Below, one piece after another: positions 2,925 through 11,260 of a stretch of DNA of 12,782 bases. The stretch is from an uncultured Collinsella sp. GTDB lineage: Bacteria > Actinomycetota > Coriobacteriia > Coriobacteriales > Coriobacteriaceae. The stretch spans positions 1-12,782 of the forward strand of contig URSO01000061.1 in assembly GCA_900550415.1 (NCBI GenBank), in the 5' to 3' direction. The position numbers and the translations under genes are program-made. How positions within the stretch are numbered: the first letter of the stretch is position 1; every line of letters starts with the position of its first letter. The notes beneath the pieces were generated by a model. That model saw nothing but the letters and a program-made list of their open reading frames with translations, did not search any database and was not told the origin of the DNA.

Positions 2925-5639
2925 ATGGCAAAAGTCCGTGTGTCCACCCTGGCCAAAGAGTTCGGCATGACCTCTAAGGAACTGATGGGTCATCTCGCCG
3001 ATATGAAGATTCCCGCTAAGTCCGCTTCCTCCACCTTGGAGGATGCCTACGTTGCCATGGTCCGCAAGCAGCTCGCCTCGGTGATTGAGGCCCGCGCTCA
3101 GGAAGTCGAGGCCGCCAAGCAGGCCGAGGAGCAGGCAGCTGCCGCCGAGGAGGGCGCACGCGCCGCCGAGGCCGAGCGCGAGCGCATCGCCGCCGAGAAG
3201 GCCCGCGAGGAGGAGCGCCGCCAGTTTGCCGCAGCCCAGGCTGCCGAGGAGGCTGCCCGCGCCGAGGCCGAGGCCAAGAAGAAGGCCGAGCAGGAGCGCC
3301 TTGCTCGCGAGAAGGAGGAGGCTGCTCGCGAGGTCCAGCGCCGCGCCGTTCCCGCTTCCGACTCCGGTTCGCGCTTCCGTTCGCTGCTCGACCAGATCGC
3401 CGCACAGGAGACCGTGCTCAAGGAGAAGAAGGACGCCGAGGACAAGGCCAAGGCCGAGCGTGCCGCCGAGCGCGGTAACCGTCGTGGCGGCAACAACGAC
3501 CGCCGCGGTGGCCGTCGTAACGATCGCAACGCCTCCGACAACAACTCCGAGCGCAACGCCTCCGAGAGCCGTCCGCACAGCCATCGCACCAACGCCAGCA
3601 ACAACGTCGCTGCCGGTATGGACTTCCCCAACCCCGACAAGCAGGGCAAGGGCAAGAAGCGCAAGGGCGGTCACAACAACGAAGAGGACCACTACAGCCG
3701 CATGGCTCGCGAGGCCGAGGAGTACAGCCGCGAGAAGGTGCTCGAGGAGGCTCGTGCTGCCGTCGAGGAGGCCTCTCGCGAGTCCACCGGTCGCCGCAAG
3801 AAGCGCAAGGAGAAGCGCGAGCGCGAGGCTGCCAAGGCTCAGGAGGAGCGCAAGATAGAGGAGGCGTTGGCCCAGGGCGTGAACCCCGAGGAGCTCGACG
3901 CCATCAAGGTCTCCCAGGGCGTTACCGTCCAGGAACTCGCCGAGGCGCTCGACGTTCCGGCCAACGACATCATCAAGCGCCTGTTCCTGCTGGGCACGCC
4001 GCTCACCATGACACAATCCATGTCTGACGACCTCGTCGAGCTCGTTGCCGACGACCTGGGCCGTCAGATCAAGATCATCACCCCCGAGGAGGAGAACACC
4101 TTCTCGTTCTACGACGATCCCGCCGACCTTAAGCCGCGCGCACCGGTCGTCACCGTCATGGGCCACGTCGACCACGGCAAGACCTCGCTGCTCGACGCCA
4201 TCCGTCACACCGGTGTCGCTGCCGGCGAGGCGGGCGGCATTACCCAGGCCATCGGCGCTTCGCAGGTCATGATCAACGATCGCAAGATCACCTTTATCGA
4301 TACCCCGGGTCATGCCACCTTTACGGCCATGCGTGCCCGTGGTGCCAAGGTGACCGACATCGTCATTCTGATCGTGGCTGCCGACGACGGCGTCATGCCC
4401 CAGACCGTCGAGTCGATCAACCACGCCAAGGCCGCCGGCGTACCCATCGTCGTCGCCGTCAACAAGATCGATAAGCCTGGTGCCAACCCCGACCGCGTGC
4501 GCCAGGAGCTCACCGAGTACGGTGTCATCCCCGAGGAGTGGGGCGGACAGAACATGTTCGTCAACATCTCGGCGAAGCAGAAGATCGGTATCGACGACCT
4601 GCTCGAGACCGTGCTGCTCCAGGCCGACGTGCTCGAGCTCAAGGCCAACCCCGACACTTTTGCCTCCGGTAACGTCCTCGAGGCTAAGCTCGACAAGGGC
4701 CGCGGTTCGGTCGCTACTGTGCTCGTGACCCGCGGTACCCTGCACGTGGGCGATACGCTGGTCGCCGGCCTTACCTACGGTCGCGTCCGCGCCATGCTCG
4801 ATCCCAAGGGCAACGCCGTCACCGAGGCCGGTCCTTCCGACGCCGTCGAGATCCTGGGCCTGCAGTCCGTGCCCAACGCCGGCGACGAGTTCCGCGTTTT
4901 CGAGGACGAGCGCGAGGCTCGCGCCCTGGCCGATGAGCGTTCACTCAAGGCCCGTATCGAGGAGCAGAGCCGCGTCAAGCACGTCACGCTCGAGAACCTC
5001 TTCGAGACCATTGCCGACGCCGAGGTCAAGGAGCTCAACCTGATCATCAAGGCCGACGTCCAGGGTTCCATCGAGGCCCTTCAGGACTCGCTCGACAAGA
5101 TGGATCAGTCCGAGGTTCGCATCAACACGATCCACTCCGCCGTTGGTGCCATCAACGAGACCGACGTCGTCCTGGCCGACGCCTCCAACGCCATCATCAT
5201 CGGCTTTGGCGTCCGCCCCGACGGTAAGGCACGTTCCGCCGCCGAGCGCGAGGGCGTCGAGATCCGTTGCTACGACGTTATCTACAAGTGCCTCGAGGAA
5301 CTCGACGCTGCCCGTATCGGCATGCTTAAGCCCACCGAGGTCGAGGTCTCCACGGGTACCGCGACCGTCCTGGACACCTTCAAGGTGCCCAAAGTCGGTA
5401 TCGCCGCCGGTGTCCGTGTCGAAGAGGGCGAGATCGCCGCGACCGATTCCGTGCGTCTGGTGCGCGACGGCATCGTGGTCTTCAACGGCAAGATCGCCTC
5501 GATGCGCCACTACAAGGACGAGGCCAAGAGCCTCAAGAGCGGTTCCGAGGGCGGCATTGGCCTGGAGAACTTCCAGGACATCAAGCCCGGCGACCAGATC
5601 GAGGGTTACCGCATCGACCAGGTTGCCCGTACCGAGTAG
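2925..5639 (+). CDS. infB: translation initiation factor IF-2
   Basis: IF2 is the GTPase that brings initiator fMet-tRNA to the 30S subunit and promotes 50S joining. The 904-residue protein has an IF2 N-domain (residues 1-52, VRVSTLAKEFGMTSKELMGH), a long Ala/Glu/Lys/Arg-rich segment with coiled-coil character (about 53-180), an Arg/Gly/Asn-rich stretch (183-227), more charged sequence, and a second IF2 N-domain (about 332-385). The GTPase core follows: G1 GHVDHGKT 413-420, G3 DTPGH from 459, G4 NKID 513-516, G5 SAK 549-551. The C-terminal domains follow, ending with the fMet-tRNA-binding domain. The switch-I string reads GGITQAIGA, where most bacteria have GGITQHIGA. The ATG at 2925 has a weak AGGTGAAG site. 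infB heads the co-directional cluster and lies 91 nt after nusA; no ylxR gene separates them. Confidence 0.97.
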   Translation: MAKVRVSTLAKEFGMTSKELMGHLADMKIPAKSASSTLEDAYVAMVRKQLASVIEARAQEVEAAKQAEEQAAAAEEGARAAEAERERIAAEKAREEERRQFAAAQAAEEAARAEAEAKKKAEQERLAREKEEAAREVQRRAVPASDSGSRFRSLLDQIAAQETVLKEKKDAEDKAKAERAAERGNRRGGNNDRRGGRRNDRNASDNNSERNASESRPHSHRTNASNNVAAGMDFPNPDKQGKGKKRKGGHNNEEDHYSRMAREAEEYSREKVLEEARAAVEEASRESTGRRKKRKEKREREAAKAQEERKIEEALAQGVNPEELDAIKVSQGVTVQELAEALDVPANDIIKRLFLLGTPLTMTQSMSDDLVELVADDLGRQIKIITPEEENTFSFYDDPADLKPRAPVVTVMGHVDHGKTSLLDAIRHTGVAAGEAGGITQAIGASQVMINDRKITFIDTPGHATFTAMRARGAKVTDIVILIVAADDGVMPQTVESINHAKAAGVPIVVAVNKIDKPGANPDRVRQELTEYGVIPEEWGGQNMFVNISAKQKIGIDDLLETVLLQADVLELKANPDTFASGNVLEAKLDKGRGSVATVLVTRGTLHVGDTLVAGLTYGRVRAMLDPKGNAVTEAGPSDAVEILGLQSVPNAGDEFRVFEDEREARALADERSLKARIEEQSRVKHVTLENLFETIADAEVKELNLIIKADVQGSIEALQDSLDKMDQSEVRINTIHSAVGAINETDVVLADASNAIIIGFGVRPDGKARSAAEREGVEIRCYDVIYKCLEELDAARIGMLKPTEVEVSTGTATVLDTFKVPKVGIAAGVRVEEGEIAATDSVRLVRDGIVVFNGKIASMRHYKDEAKSLKSGSEGGIGLENFQDIKPGDQIEGYRIDQVARTE

Positions 5640-5650
5640 GGGGTAGCGCT

Positions 5651-6061
5651 ATGAAGCAAACGCAGGCAACCCGCCGTCTGGGCGAGCAGCTTCGCGAGAA
5701 GCTCGGTTATATCCTGCTCTTTGAGGTTTCCGATCCGCGTCTCGACCTGGTCACTTTGACCGCGGTCGAGGTCGCGGTGGACCGTTCGTTCGCGCGCGTG
5801 TACGTGTCGTGCGATGCGAGCCGCTACGACGAGGTCATGGAGGCGCTCGCAAGCGCCAAGGGCCGTATTCGCAGCCTGTTGGCTCGCTCGCTCGATTGGC
5901 GTGTCACGCCCGAGCTCGATTTTCGCATCGATCGCTCGACCGATGAGGCCGAGCGCATCACGCGTGCGCTGGAAAACGTTCCCGCCACGCTTGCGATCGA
6001 AAAGGACGAGGACGGCTATCCGATAGCGGATGCCGCCCAGGAGGCAGCTTTAGATGACTAA
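5651..6061 (+). CDS. rbfA: ribosome-binding factor A
   Basis: RbfA binds the immature 30S subunit and assists late maturation of 16S rRNA. The 136-residue protein has the single KH-like fold of the family: LREKLGYILLFEVSDPRLDL, then VEVAVDRSFARVYVSC, the helix ASAKGRIRSLLARSL, and the strand TPELDFRIDRS. A ~20-residue acidic C-terminal extension follows. The start ATG at 5651 is 11 nt after the infB stop, and the G-rich site (GGGGGTAG) overlaps that stop, so translation is probably coupled. infB-rbfA adjacency is conserved across bacteria, and both act on the 30S subunit. The last bases overlap the next gene by 8 nt. Confidence 0.95.
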   Translation: MKQTQATRRLGEQLREKLGYILLFEVSDPRLDLVTLTAVEVAVDRSFARVYVSCDASRYDEVMEALASAKGRIRSLLARSLDWRVTPELDFRIDRSTDEAERITRALENVPATLAIEKDEDGYPIADAAQEAALDD

Positions 6062-7097
6062 TTCCGCCGACCTCGCCTCGTACGAGTCTGCAGATATTCA
6101 GCGACGCATCCTCGAGCTCATCGAGGGTGCGTCCTCCATTGCGATTTCGGGACACACTTCTCCCGATGGCGACGCCCTGGGCTCCGTGTTGGGTCTGGGC
6201 CTCTCGCTTATGAAGTTTTTCCCTAACAAGGACATTGCCCTGCTGCTGGCAGACGATGATCCGGTTCCGCGCATCTACCGCTTTATGGAAGGCTCCGATC
6301 GCCTGGTACCGGCATCTGCGTATACCGGCAATCCGGACCTGTTCATCTCGGTGGACGTGCCGGTCGTCGAGCGTCTCAATAATTCCGCCGAGGTGCTTCG
6401 TCGCTCCAAGCATGTGGTGTGCTTCGATCACCATCCGGCGCGCGAGGAGTTTGCCGAGCTCAGCCTGAGACGCGTCGAAGCCGCAGCCTGCGCCATGATC
6501 ATCGACCGCTTCTTGGACAATTGCGGCATTGTCGCACGTGATGGCGTTGCGACCTGCCTGCTGTGTGGCTTGGTTACCGATACCGGCCGTTTTCAGTACC
6601 AAAACGCCGATGCAGCCGCGTTCCATGCAGCCTCGCGTCTGGTTGCCCACGGTGCCGATCCGGCGCGTGTGGCACTCGAGGTTTACCAGAGCATGCGCGT
6701 TGAGTTTTTGCACCTCAAGTCCATCGTTATGGGCCGCATTAAGACGGTGGCCCACGGGCGCGTCGCGTATAGCTACGCGTACCAGAGTGACCTTGAGGCC
6801 TGCGGTGTCACCTCGGACGAGTGCGACGGTCTGGTTGACGTGGTGCGCTCGGTGATGGGCGTCGAGGTCTGTCTGTTCCTGAAGGGCATTGAGGGCGATA
6901 CCAAGGTGCGCGGCAACCTGCGCTCCAAGGGCGACCTCAACGTGTCCGAGATCGCTGCTGCCTTTGGCGGAGGCGGACATCCCGCTGCCGCCGGGTTCTC
7001 CAACAACGGAACGATTCTCGAGACGCTCACCGTGGCACTTCCCATGCTGGCCGAACTGGTAGGGGAGGATCCCGCTTCGGTGACCGTCGAGCTTTAA
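6054..7097 (+). CDS. nrnA: DHH/DHHA1 phosphoesterase, NrnA-like nanoRNase / pAp phosphatase
   Basis: NrnA-type enzymes degrade 2-5 nt RNAs and convert pAp to AMP in the cytoplasm, using Mn ions. The 347-residue protein carries the metal-binding set of the DHH family: HTSPDGDALGS (H34, D38, D40), SVDVP (D101), FDHHP (D125-H126-H127), and LVTDTGRF (D176). The C-terminal DHHA1 motif GGGGHPAAAGF lies at about residues 305-315. All expected ligands are present, so it should be active. The ATG at 6054 lies inside the end of rbfA (8-nt overlap), with AGGAGG about 10 nt upstream. A gene of this family between rbfA and truB is a recurring arrangement in Gram-positive bacteria. The exact substrate preference (nanoRNA, pAp or cyclic dinucleotide product) cannot be read from the sequence. 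Confidence 0.9.
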   Translation: MTNSADLASYESADIQRRILELIEGASSIAISGHTSPDGDALGSVLGLGLSLMKFFPNKDIALLLADDDPVPRIYRFMEGSDRLVPASAYTGNPDLFISVDVPVVERLNNSAEVLRRSKHVVCFDHHPAREEFAELSLRRVEAAACAMIIDRFLDNCGIVARDGVATCLLCGLVTDTGRFQYQNADAAAFHAASRLVAHGADPARVALEVYQSMRVEFLHLKSIVMGRIKTVAHGRVAYSYAYQSDLEACGVTSDECDGLVDVVRSVMGVEVCLFLKGIEGDTKVRGNLRSKGDLNVSEIAAAFGGGGHPAAAGFSNNGTILETLTVALPMLAELVGEDPASVTVEL

Positions 7098-7112
7098 CTT
7101 TTTGGATGGTAC

Positions 7113-8045
7113 ATGGCTCGTCGTACGCCTTCTCAACTGAATATGCTGCTCGCCGTCGATAAGCCGGTGGGCTGCACGTCCCACGATGTGGTTTCGAAAT
7201 GCCGGCGCGCCCTCCATGAGCGGCGCGTCGGCCATGCCGGCACGCTCGACCCCATGGCATCGGGTGTCATGGTGGTGGGTGTGGGCCAGGCCACCCGTCT
7301 GCTGGGCATGCTAACCCTCGATACCAAAAGCTATGTCGCCGACATTTCGTTTGGCGCCGAGACCAATACCGATGATGCGGAGGGCGAGGCTGTCCGCACG
7401 GTGGCTGTTGCCAACGAGCTCCGCGATCCTGCCTATGCCCGTGAGCGCTTGGCCGCTATGCTGGGTCCGCAGATGCAGGTGCCGCCGGCGTTTTCGGCTA
7501 TCTCGGTCAATGGCGTTCGCGCCTACAAGTCTGCTCGCGAGGGCAATGCGGTGGACCTACCTCCGCGCCCCGTCGAGGTCTATGCCGCCGACCTGATCGC
7601 CGTGGGAGGCGAAGGTGATACGTGTGTGTGGACCGTGGCGTTCTCTGTGAGCAAGGGTACCTATATCCGTGCGCTCGCTCGCGATTTGGGCCGCGCCTGC
7701 GAGAGCGCCGCGCACATTTCCGCGCTGCGCCGCACGGCTTCCGGTGTTGTTTCCATTGGCGCTTGTCATGCGGTCGAGGAGCTTTCTCCCGAGTCCGCGG
7801 CTGGCTTTGCCCTGGATCCCATTGCGGCCCTGGGCGCCTCGCGTGTTGACTTGCCGGGCAATCTTGCCGACGATCTGCTCTGCGGCCGACGCATTCCCGT
7901 TGAGCGTGCGCTTGCCGATTTCGATGCTTCGAAAGCGCCGTTTGCGCTGGTGCTCGATGGGGGACTCAAGGCGCTCGCCCGCATCGAAAGTGGCCGCTTT
8001 GTCATGGAGCACGTGTTTCCGCAGGCAATCGGCGGTGTTCGATGA
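7113..8045 (+). CDS. truB: tRNA pseudouridine(55) synthase
   Basis: TruB isomerises U55 of the tRNA T-loop to pseudouridine. The 310-residue protein has the opening MLLAVDKPVGCTSHDVV, the catalytic motif VGHAGTLDPMASG with nucleophile D46 (D48 in E. coli), and the downstream family strings DTKSYVADISFGAETNTDDAEG and SKGTYIRALARDLG. A C-terminal domain beyond about residue 230 corresponds to the short PUA-like region of Gram-positive TruB. The ATG at 7113 follows GGATGG at a short distance; a second ATG at 7143 is possible but lacks a better site. It lies 15 nt after the DHH gene and shares an ATGA overlap with ribF, so the two are translationally coupled. Confidence 0.96.
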   Translation: MARRTPSQLNMLLAVDKPVGCTSHDVVSKCRRALHERRVGHAGTLDPMASGVMVVGVGQATRLLGMLTLDTKSYVADISFGAETNTDDAEGEAVRTVAVANELRDPAYARERLAAMLGPQMQVPPAFSAISVNGVRAYKSAREGNAVDLPPRPVEVYAADLIAVGGEGDTCVWTVAFSVSKGTYIRALARDLGRACESAAHISALRRTASGVVSIGACHAVEELSPESAAGFALDPIAALGASRVDLPGNLADDLLCGRRIPVERALADFDASKAPFALVLDGGLKALARIESGRFVMEHVFPQAIGGVR

Positions 8046-9049
8046 TGTTGTCCGCTCGCGAGCTTGCGCGTATCTTTTTTGAAGGCGAGTCGGACGAGGC
8101 TCGCATCGTCACTGCCGATGCGTTTGATGAGTGCGAGCACTTGGGTGCTGCCTCGATCGCCATCGGCGTGTTCGACGGCGTTCACCGTGGTCACCAGGAG
8201 CTCATTGCGGCGCTTGTTAGCGATGCGCGCGCCCATGGCTGCAAGGCGGTCGTGGTCACTTTCGATCCCGATCCGGACGTTGTGGTGAGTCCTTCGCCCG
8301 CTCAAAAATTGATGACGACGGCCGACCGTCTACATGCCTTGGCTCAGACCGGGGTCGATGCGGTGGTGGCCGTTCCCTTTACGCCTGAGGTTGCGGCACT
8401 CGACCATGTCGGTTTTTTCGCTCTGCTGTCACGCGTGGTCGACATTCGTTCGATTCGCGTTGGCAGCGACTTTAGGCTGGGTCGTGGCGGTGCTTCTGGT
8501 GTTGCCGAGATGCGCTCTTGGGGTTCCGAGCGCGGCGTTGACGTGTATGGTCACGACCTGCTTTGCGAGGGCGGTGAGGCCATTTGCGCCACCCGCATTC
8601 GTCATGAGCTGGGACAGGGCCATGTGGAGCTGGCTGCTGAGTTGCTCGGTCGCCCGTATATGCTGCGCGGTGGTGTTATTCGTGGCCGTCACGAGGGCTC
8701 TGGTATGGGCTTTCCCACGGCAAACCTGCAGGTTCCCGACAGAATTCAGGTGCCTGCCGATGGCGTGTATGAGGGCCTGGTGCTCGTCGATGACACCGTA
8801 TGGCCTGCTGCCGTTAACGTCGGCCTGCCGCCGACGTATGCCGACGATGCCGCTTCATCGCATCTCGAGGCTAACTTAATTGGTTATACGGGCGACCTGT
8901 ACGGCGCTTCCGTTTCGCTGGCGTTTACGCGCTGGCTGCGTCCCTCGCGTGTGTTCGAATCGCTGGATGAGTTGATCTCGACCGTCGAGGGTAATATCGA
9001 GGATATTCGTCACAACTTGGGCGAGCAGGGGGTGAGTATCCGTGATTAG
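8042..9049 (+). CDS. ribF: bifunctional riboflavin kinase / FAD synthetase
   Basis: RibF phosphorylates riboflavin to FMN and adenylates FMN to FAD. The N-terminal nucleotidyltransferase domain has GVFDGVHRGHQ (residues 42-52, the HxGH-type motif) and TFDPDPDVVVSP. The C-terminal riboflavin kinase domain begins LLGRPYMLRGGVIRGRHEGSG and has the ATP/metal motif GFPTAN (223-228), followed by DGVYEG, VNVGLPPTY and DLYGASVSL. Length (335 residues) is close to the bacterial norm. Two consecutive ATGs (8042 and 8045) can start it; the first overlaps the truB stop as ATGA. truB-ribF adjacency is widespread. No FMN riboswitch-like leader is present, as expected for an internal operon gene, and the end overlaps dnaG by 8 nt. 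Confidence 0.95.
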   Translation: MMLSARELARIFFEGESDEARIVTADAFDECEHLGAASIAIGVFDGVHRGHQELIAALVSDARAHGCKAVVVTFDPDPDVVVSPSPAQKLMTTADRLHALAQTGVDAVVAVPFTPEVAALDHVGFFALLSRVVDIRSIRVGSDFRLGRGGASGVAEMRSWGSERGVDVYGHDLLCEGGEAICATRIRHELGQGHVELAAELLGRPYMLRGGVIRGRHEGSGMGFPTANLQVPDRIQVPADGVYEGLVLVDDTVWPAAVNVGLPPTYADDAASSHLEANLIGYTGDLYGASVSLAFTRWLRPSRVFESLDELISTVEGNIEDIRHNLGEQGVSIRD

Positions 9050-11150
9050 CGATGAGGAAAAAGACCAGGTACGCGCTGCGTCCGACTTAGTTGCCATCGT
9101 GCAGGAAACGGTTGAGCTCAAGCCCCGCGGCCATGAGTTTTGGGGTTGCTGCCCCTTCCATGGCGAAAAGACGCCTTCTTTCCACATTATCCCCGCTACG
9201 CAGGTCTGGCACTGCTTTGGCTGCGGCGAAGGCGGCGACGTCTTCACCTATATCATGAAGCGCGAGAACCTGAGCTTTCCCGAGTCAATCCGCTATTTGG
9301 CCGATCGTGCGGGTATTGAGCTGCATGACACCGGAGATCGTCGCGAGCGCGGTACCAAGCGTGCCCGCATCTACGATCTGTGTGCCGAGACCGCCCAGTT
9401 CTACCACACCATGCTTATGCGCGGTAAGGACGGCCGTCCACGCGAGTACTTTGCCAGCCGTGGTATGGGTGGCGACGTCTGCCGCCGCTACTGCCTGGGC
9501 TTTGCACCGGGCCGCAACGCGCTGGTGTCGCACCTGTCCCAGGCGGGTTTTACCCCGCAGGAGATGATCGACGCCAACGTTGCCGTGAGCCGCGGGCGCG
9601 GGCAGCTTGCCGACCGCTTCTACGACCGCGTGATGTTTCCCATCTTTGACGAGCAGGGTCACAACATTGCCTTTGGCGGGCGCATCATGGGTGACGGCCA
9701 ACCCAAGTACCTCAACACCGCCGAGACGAGCGTGTTCCATAAAAAGCGAAACCTCTATGGCTTTAACTGGGCCAAGGAGTTTATCGTCGCGCAGGATACG
9801 GCCATCGTGGTGGAGGGCTATACCGATTGTATCGCCTGCTGGGAGGCGGGGATCAAAAACGTTGTCGCCACGCTGGGCACCGCGCTCACGGAGCATCACG
9901 TCAAGACGCTCACCCGCTTTGCCAAGCGTATCGTGTATATGTTCGATGGCGATGCCGCGGGCCAGAAGGCCGCCCGTCGCGCGATTCAATTTATCGAGCA
10001 GGATTCGATGGACCTGCGCTGCGTGGTGCTGCCCGACGGCAACGACCCCATGGAGTTCATCACAGCGCATGGTGGACAGGAGCTTCAGGCGCGCATCGAC
10101 GCTGCCGAGCCGCTCATGGACTTTGTCTACCGTTCGCTGCAGGAGTCGAGTGACATCACCACGCCGGGCGGTCGTGCCAAGGCGCTGGAAGATGCGCTGA
10201 CGCTTATCTATCCGCTGCGCGATAGCTATATGATCGACACATACTTTATCCAGATTGCCGATCTGCTGGGTTTGGATCTGGAGACGGTTCGCGCGAGTTC
10301 GGGTCGCGTGTTTCGCGATGTCGCCAAGCGCGAAGATGCGGAACGACGTCGTGAGCAGAACTATGAACGCCAGCGGGCGCAAGCCGAGCGCTCTGGTAGC
10401 GCGGGCGGTCGGACGTCTGGTTCGCAGGGGGCATCTCGCGGTGCTTGGGCATCGGGCGCGACGCCGCCGGTGTCCGCGCCGGTCGAAGAAGAGCCGTATG
10501 ACTACGTCCCGCTCGATGCCTACGGTGCCGCGCCCGTGGAGGTCGTCGACGACCTGCCGCCGATCGATGTGCCTGATGGTATGGGTGCTGTGCCTGTGAC
10601 TGATGGTTTGGGCGCTCCGGCTGCGGCGGCGCCGATGGTTCTTACTGATCTTGAGCGCAAGTCCTTGGCAGGGGAGCGCGAGCTGTTGACGATGCTCACG
10701 AGCTACCCCGACCTGTTCCGCACGTATGCCGACCGCATCTGCTCTATCGAGTGGGTTGACCCACGTCACGAGTCCATCGCATGGGCCGTTCTGGCAACGC
10801 CGCCGGGAACCGATCCTGCAGCCTGCATGGATGCGGCGCGCTCGGTGTGTCCCGAGGCGGCAACGCTTGTGAGTGCCGGGCGCATCTCGGCGACGAGCAA
10901 GCACCCCACCGAGACGAACATCGTGTTTATGCTTGATACGCTCGAGCTCTACACCATCAAGCGCCGCATGCGTGCCGCACAGGCCAAGCTGCGCCAGGAC
11001 CGTTCGCTCGATGATGAGGCCCGTCGCGCGCTGACCGTGCAGGCCGCGCAGGATTCGCAGCGTCAACGCGAGCTGCAAAAGTCTATCGGCGGCGTGGCGG
11101 ACCCGTTCCGTTTGATCGGTCTGGAGACCGCGGGCACCGAACAGGCCTAG
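9042..11150 (+). CDS. dnaG: DNA primase
   Basis: DnaG makes the RNA primers for replication. The 702-residue protein starts with GTG at 9042, 8 nt inside ribF, with GGGGGTGAG just upstream. The N-terminal CHC2 zinc ribbon has ligands C37, H40 (CPFH), C58 and C61 (CFGC). The RNA-polymerase core includes FGGRIMGDGQPKYLNTAETS. The TOPRIM domain carries the catalytic acids E258 (VEGYTD), D302 and D304 (FDGDAAG). A DnaB-interaction region is expected after residue ~535. It is about 100 residues longer than many primases, because a Gly/Ser/Ala/Pro-rich, disordered-looking linker (about 437-533) separates the TOPRIM half from the C-terminal domain. It is followed by rpoD, as in the classical macromolecular-synthesis operon. 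Confidence 0.97.
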   Translation: MISDEEKDQVRAASDLVAIVQETVELKPRGHEFWGCCPFHGEKTPSFHIIPATQVWHCFGCGEGGDVFTYIMKRENLSFPESIRYLADRAGIELHDTGDRRERGTKRARIYDLCAETAQFYHTMLMRGKDGRPREYFASRGMGGDVCRRYCLGFAPGRNALVSHLSQAGFTPQEMIDANVAVSRGRGQLADRFYDRVMFPIFDEQGHNIAFGGRIMGDGQPKYLNTAETSVFHKKRNLYGFNWAKEFIVAQDTAIVVEGYTDCIACWEAGIKNVVATLGTALTEHHVKTLTRFAKRIVYMFDGDAAGQKAARRAIQFIEQDSMDLRCVVLPDGNDPMEFITAHGGQELQARIDAAEPLMDFVYRSLQESSDITTPGGRAKALEDALTLIYPLRDSYMIDTYFIQIADLLGLDLETVRASSGRVFRDVAKREDAERRREQNYERQRAQAERSGSAGGRTSGSQGASRGAWASGATPPVSAPVEEEPYDYVPLDAYGAAPVEVVDDLPPIDVPDGMGAVPVTDGLGAPAAAAPMVLTDLERKSLAGERELLTMLTSYPDLFRTYADRICSIEWVDPRHESIAWAVLATPPGTDPAACMDAARSVCPEAATLVSAGRISATSKHPTETNIVFMLDTLELYTIKRRMRAAQAKLRQDRSLDDEARRALTVQAAQDSQRQRELQKSIGGVADPFRLIGLETAGTEQA

Positions 11151-11196
11151 ATGTTGTGGTCAAGCAGCGTATTCTCGCCTATATCCAGTCCTCTTT

Positions 11197-11228
11197 TTGG
11201 GTATAGACGTCAATGTGTGTGCTAAAGT
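11197..11228 (+). promoter_or_regulatory. probable rpoD promoter (extended -10)
   Basis: In the 110-nt gap between dnaG and rpoD, TAAAGT (11223-11228) is preceded directly by TGC (11220-11222), an extended -10 element. The only -35-like string, TTGGGT (11197-11202), is 20 bp away, too far to be ideal. The start would fall near 11235, about 26 nt before the rpoD start codon. No terminator is seen in the gap, so readthrough from dnaG is also likely. Confidence 0.35.
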
Positions 11229-11260
11229 AATGAGTCCTGTGGACTATGAAGGGAGAATCT

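Noticed and set aside
2886..4745. 619-codon open frame on the minus strand opposite infB
   Set aside because: Its product is a run of Leu, Gly, Val and Ala, the mirror of a G/C-ending codon gene. The + strand frame has all IF2 motifs, and no ribosome binding site precedes the minus-strand start.
5958..7235. 425-codon open frame on the minus strand opposite the DHH gene
   Set aside because: It spans parts of three real + strand genes with clear motifs. Its content is explained by the complement of those codons.
9285..11078. 597-codon open frame on the minus strand opposite dnaG
   Set aside because: It lies fully inside dnaG, whose zinc and TOPRIM motifs are intact, and the predicted protein has no recognisable domain. 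It is a codon-bias artefact.
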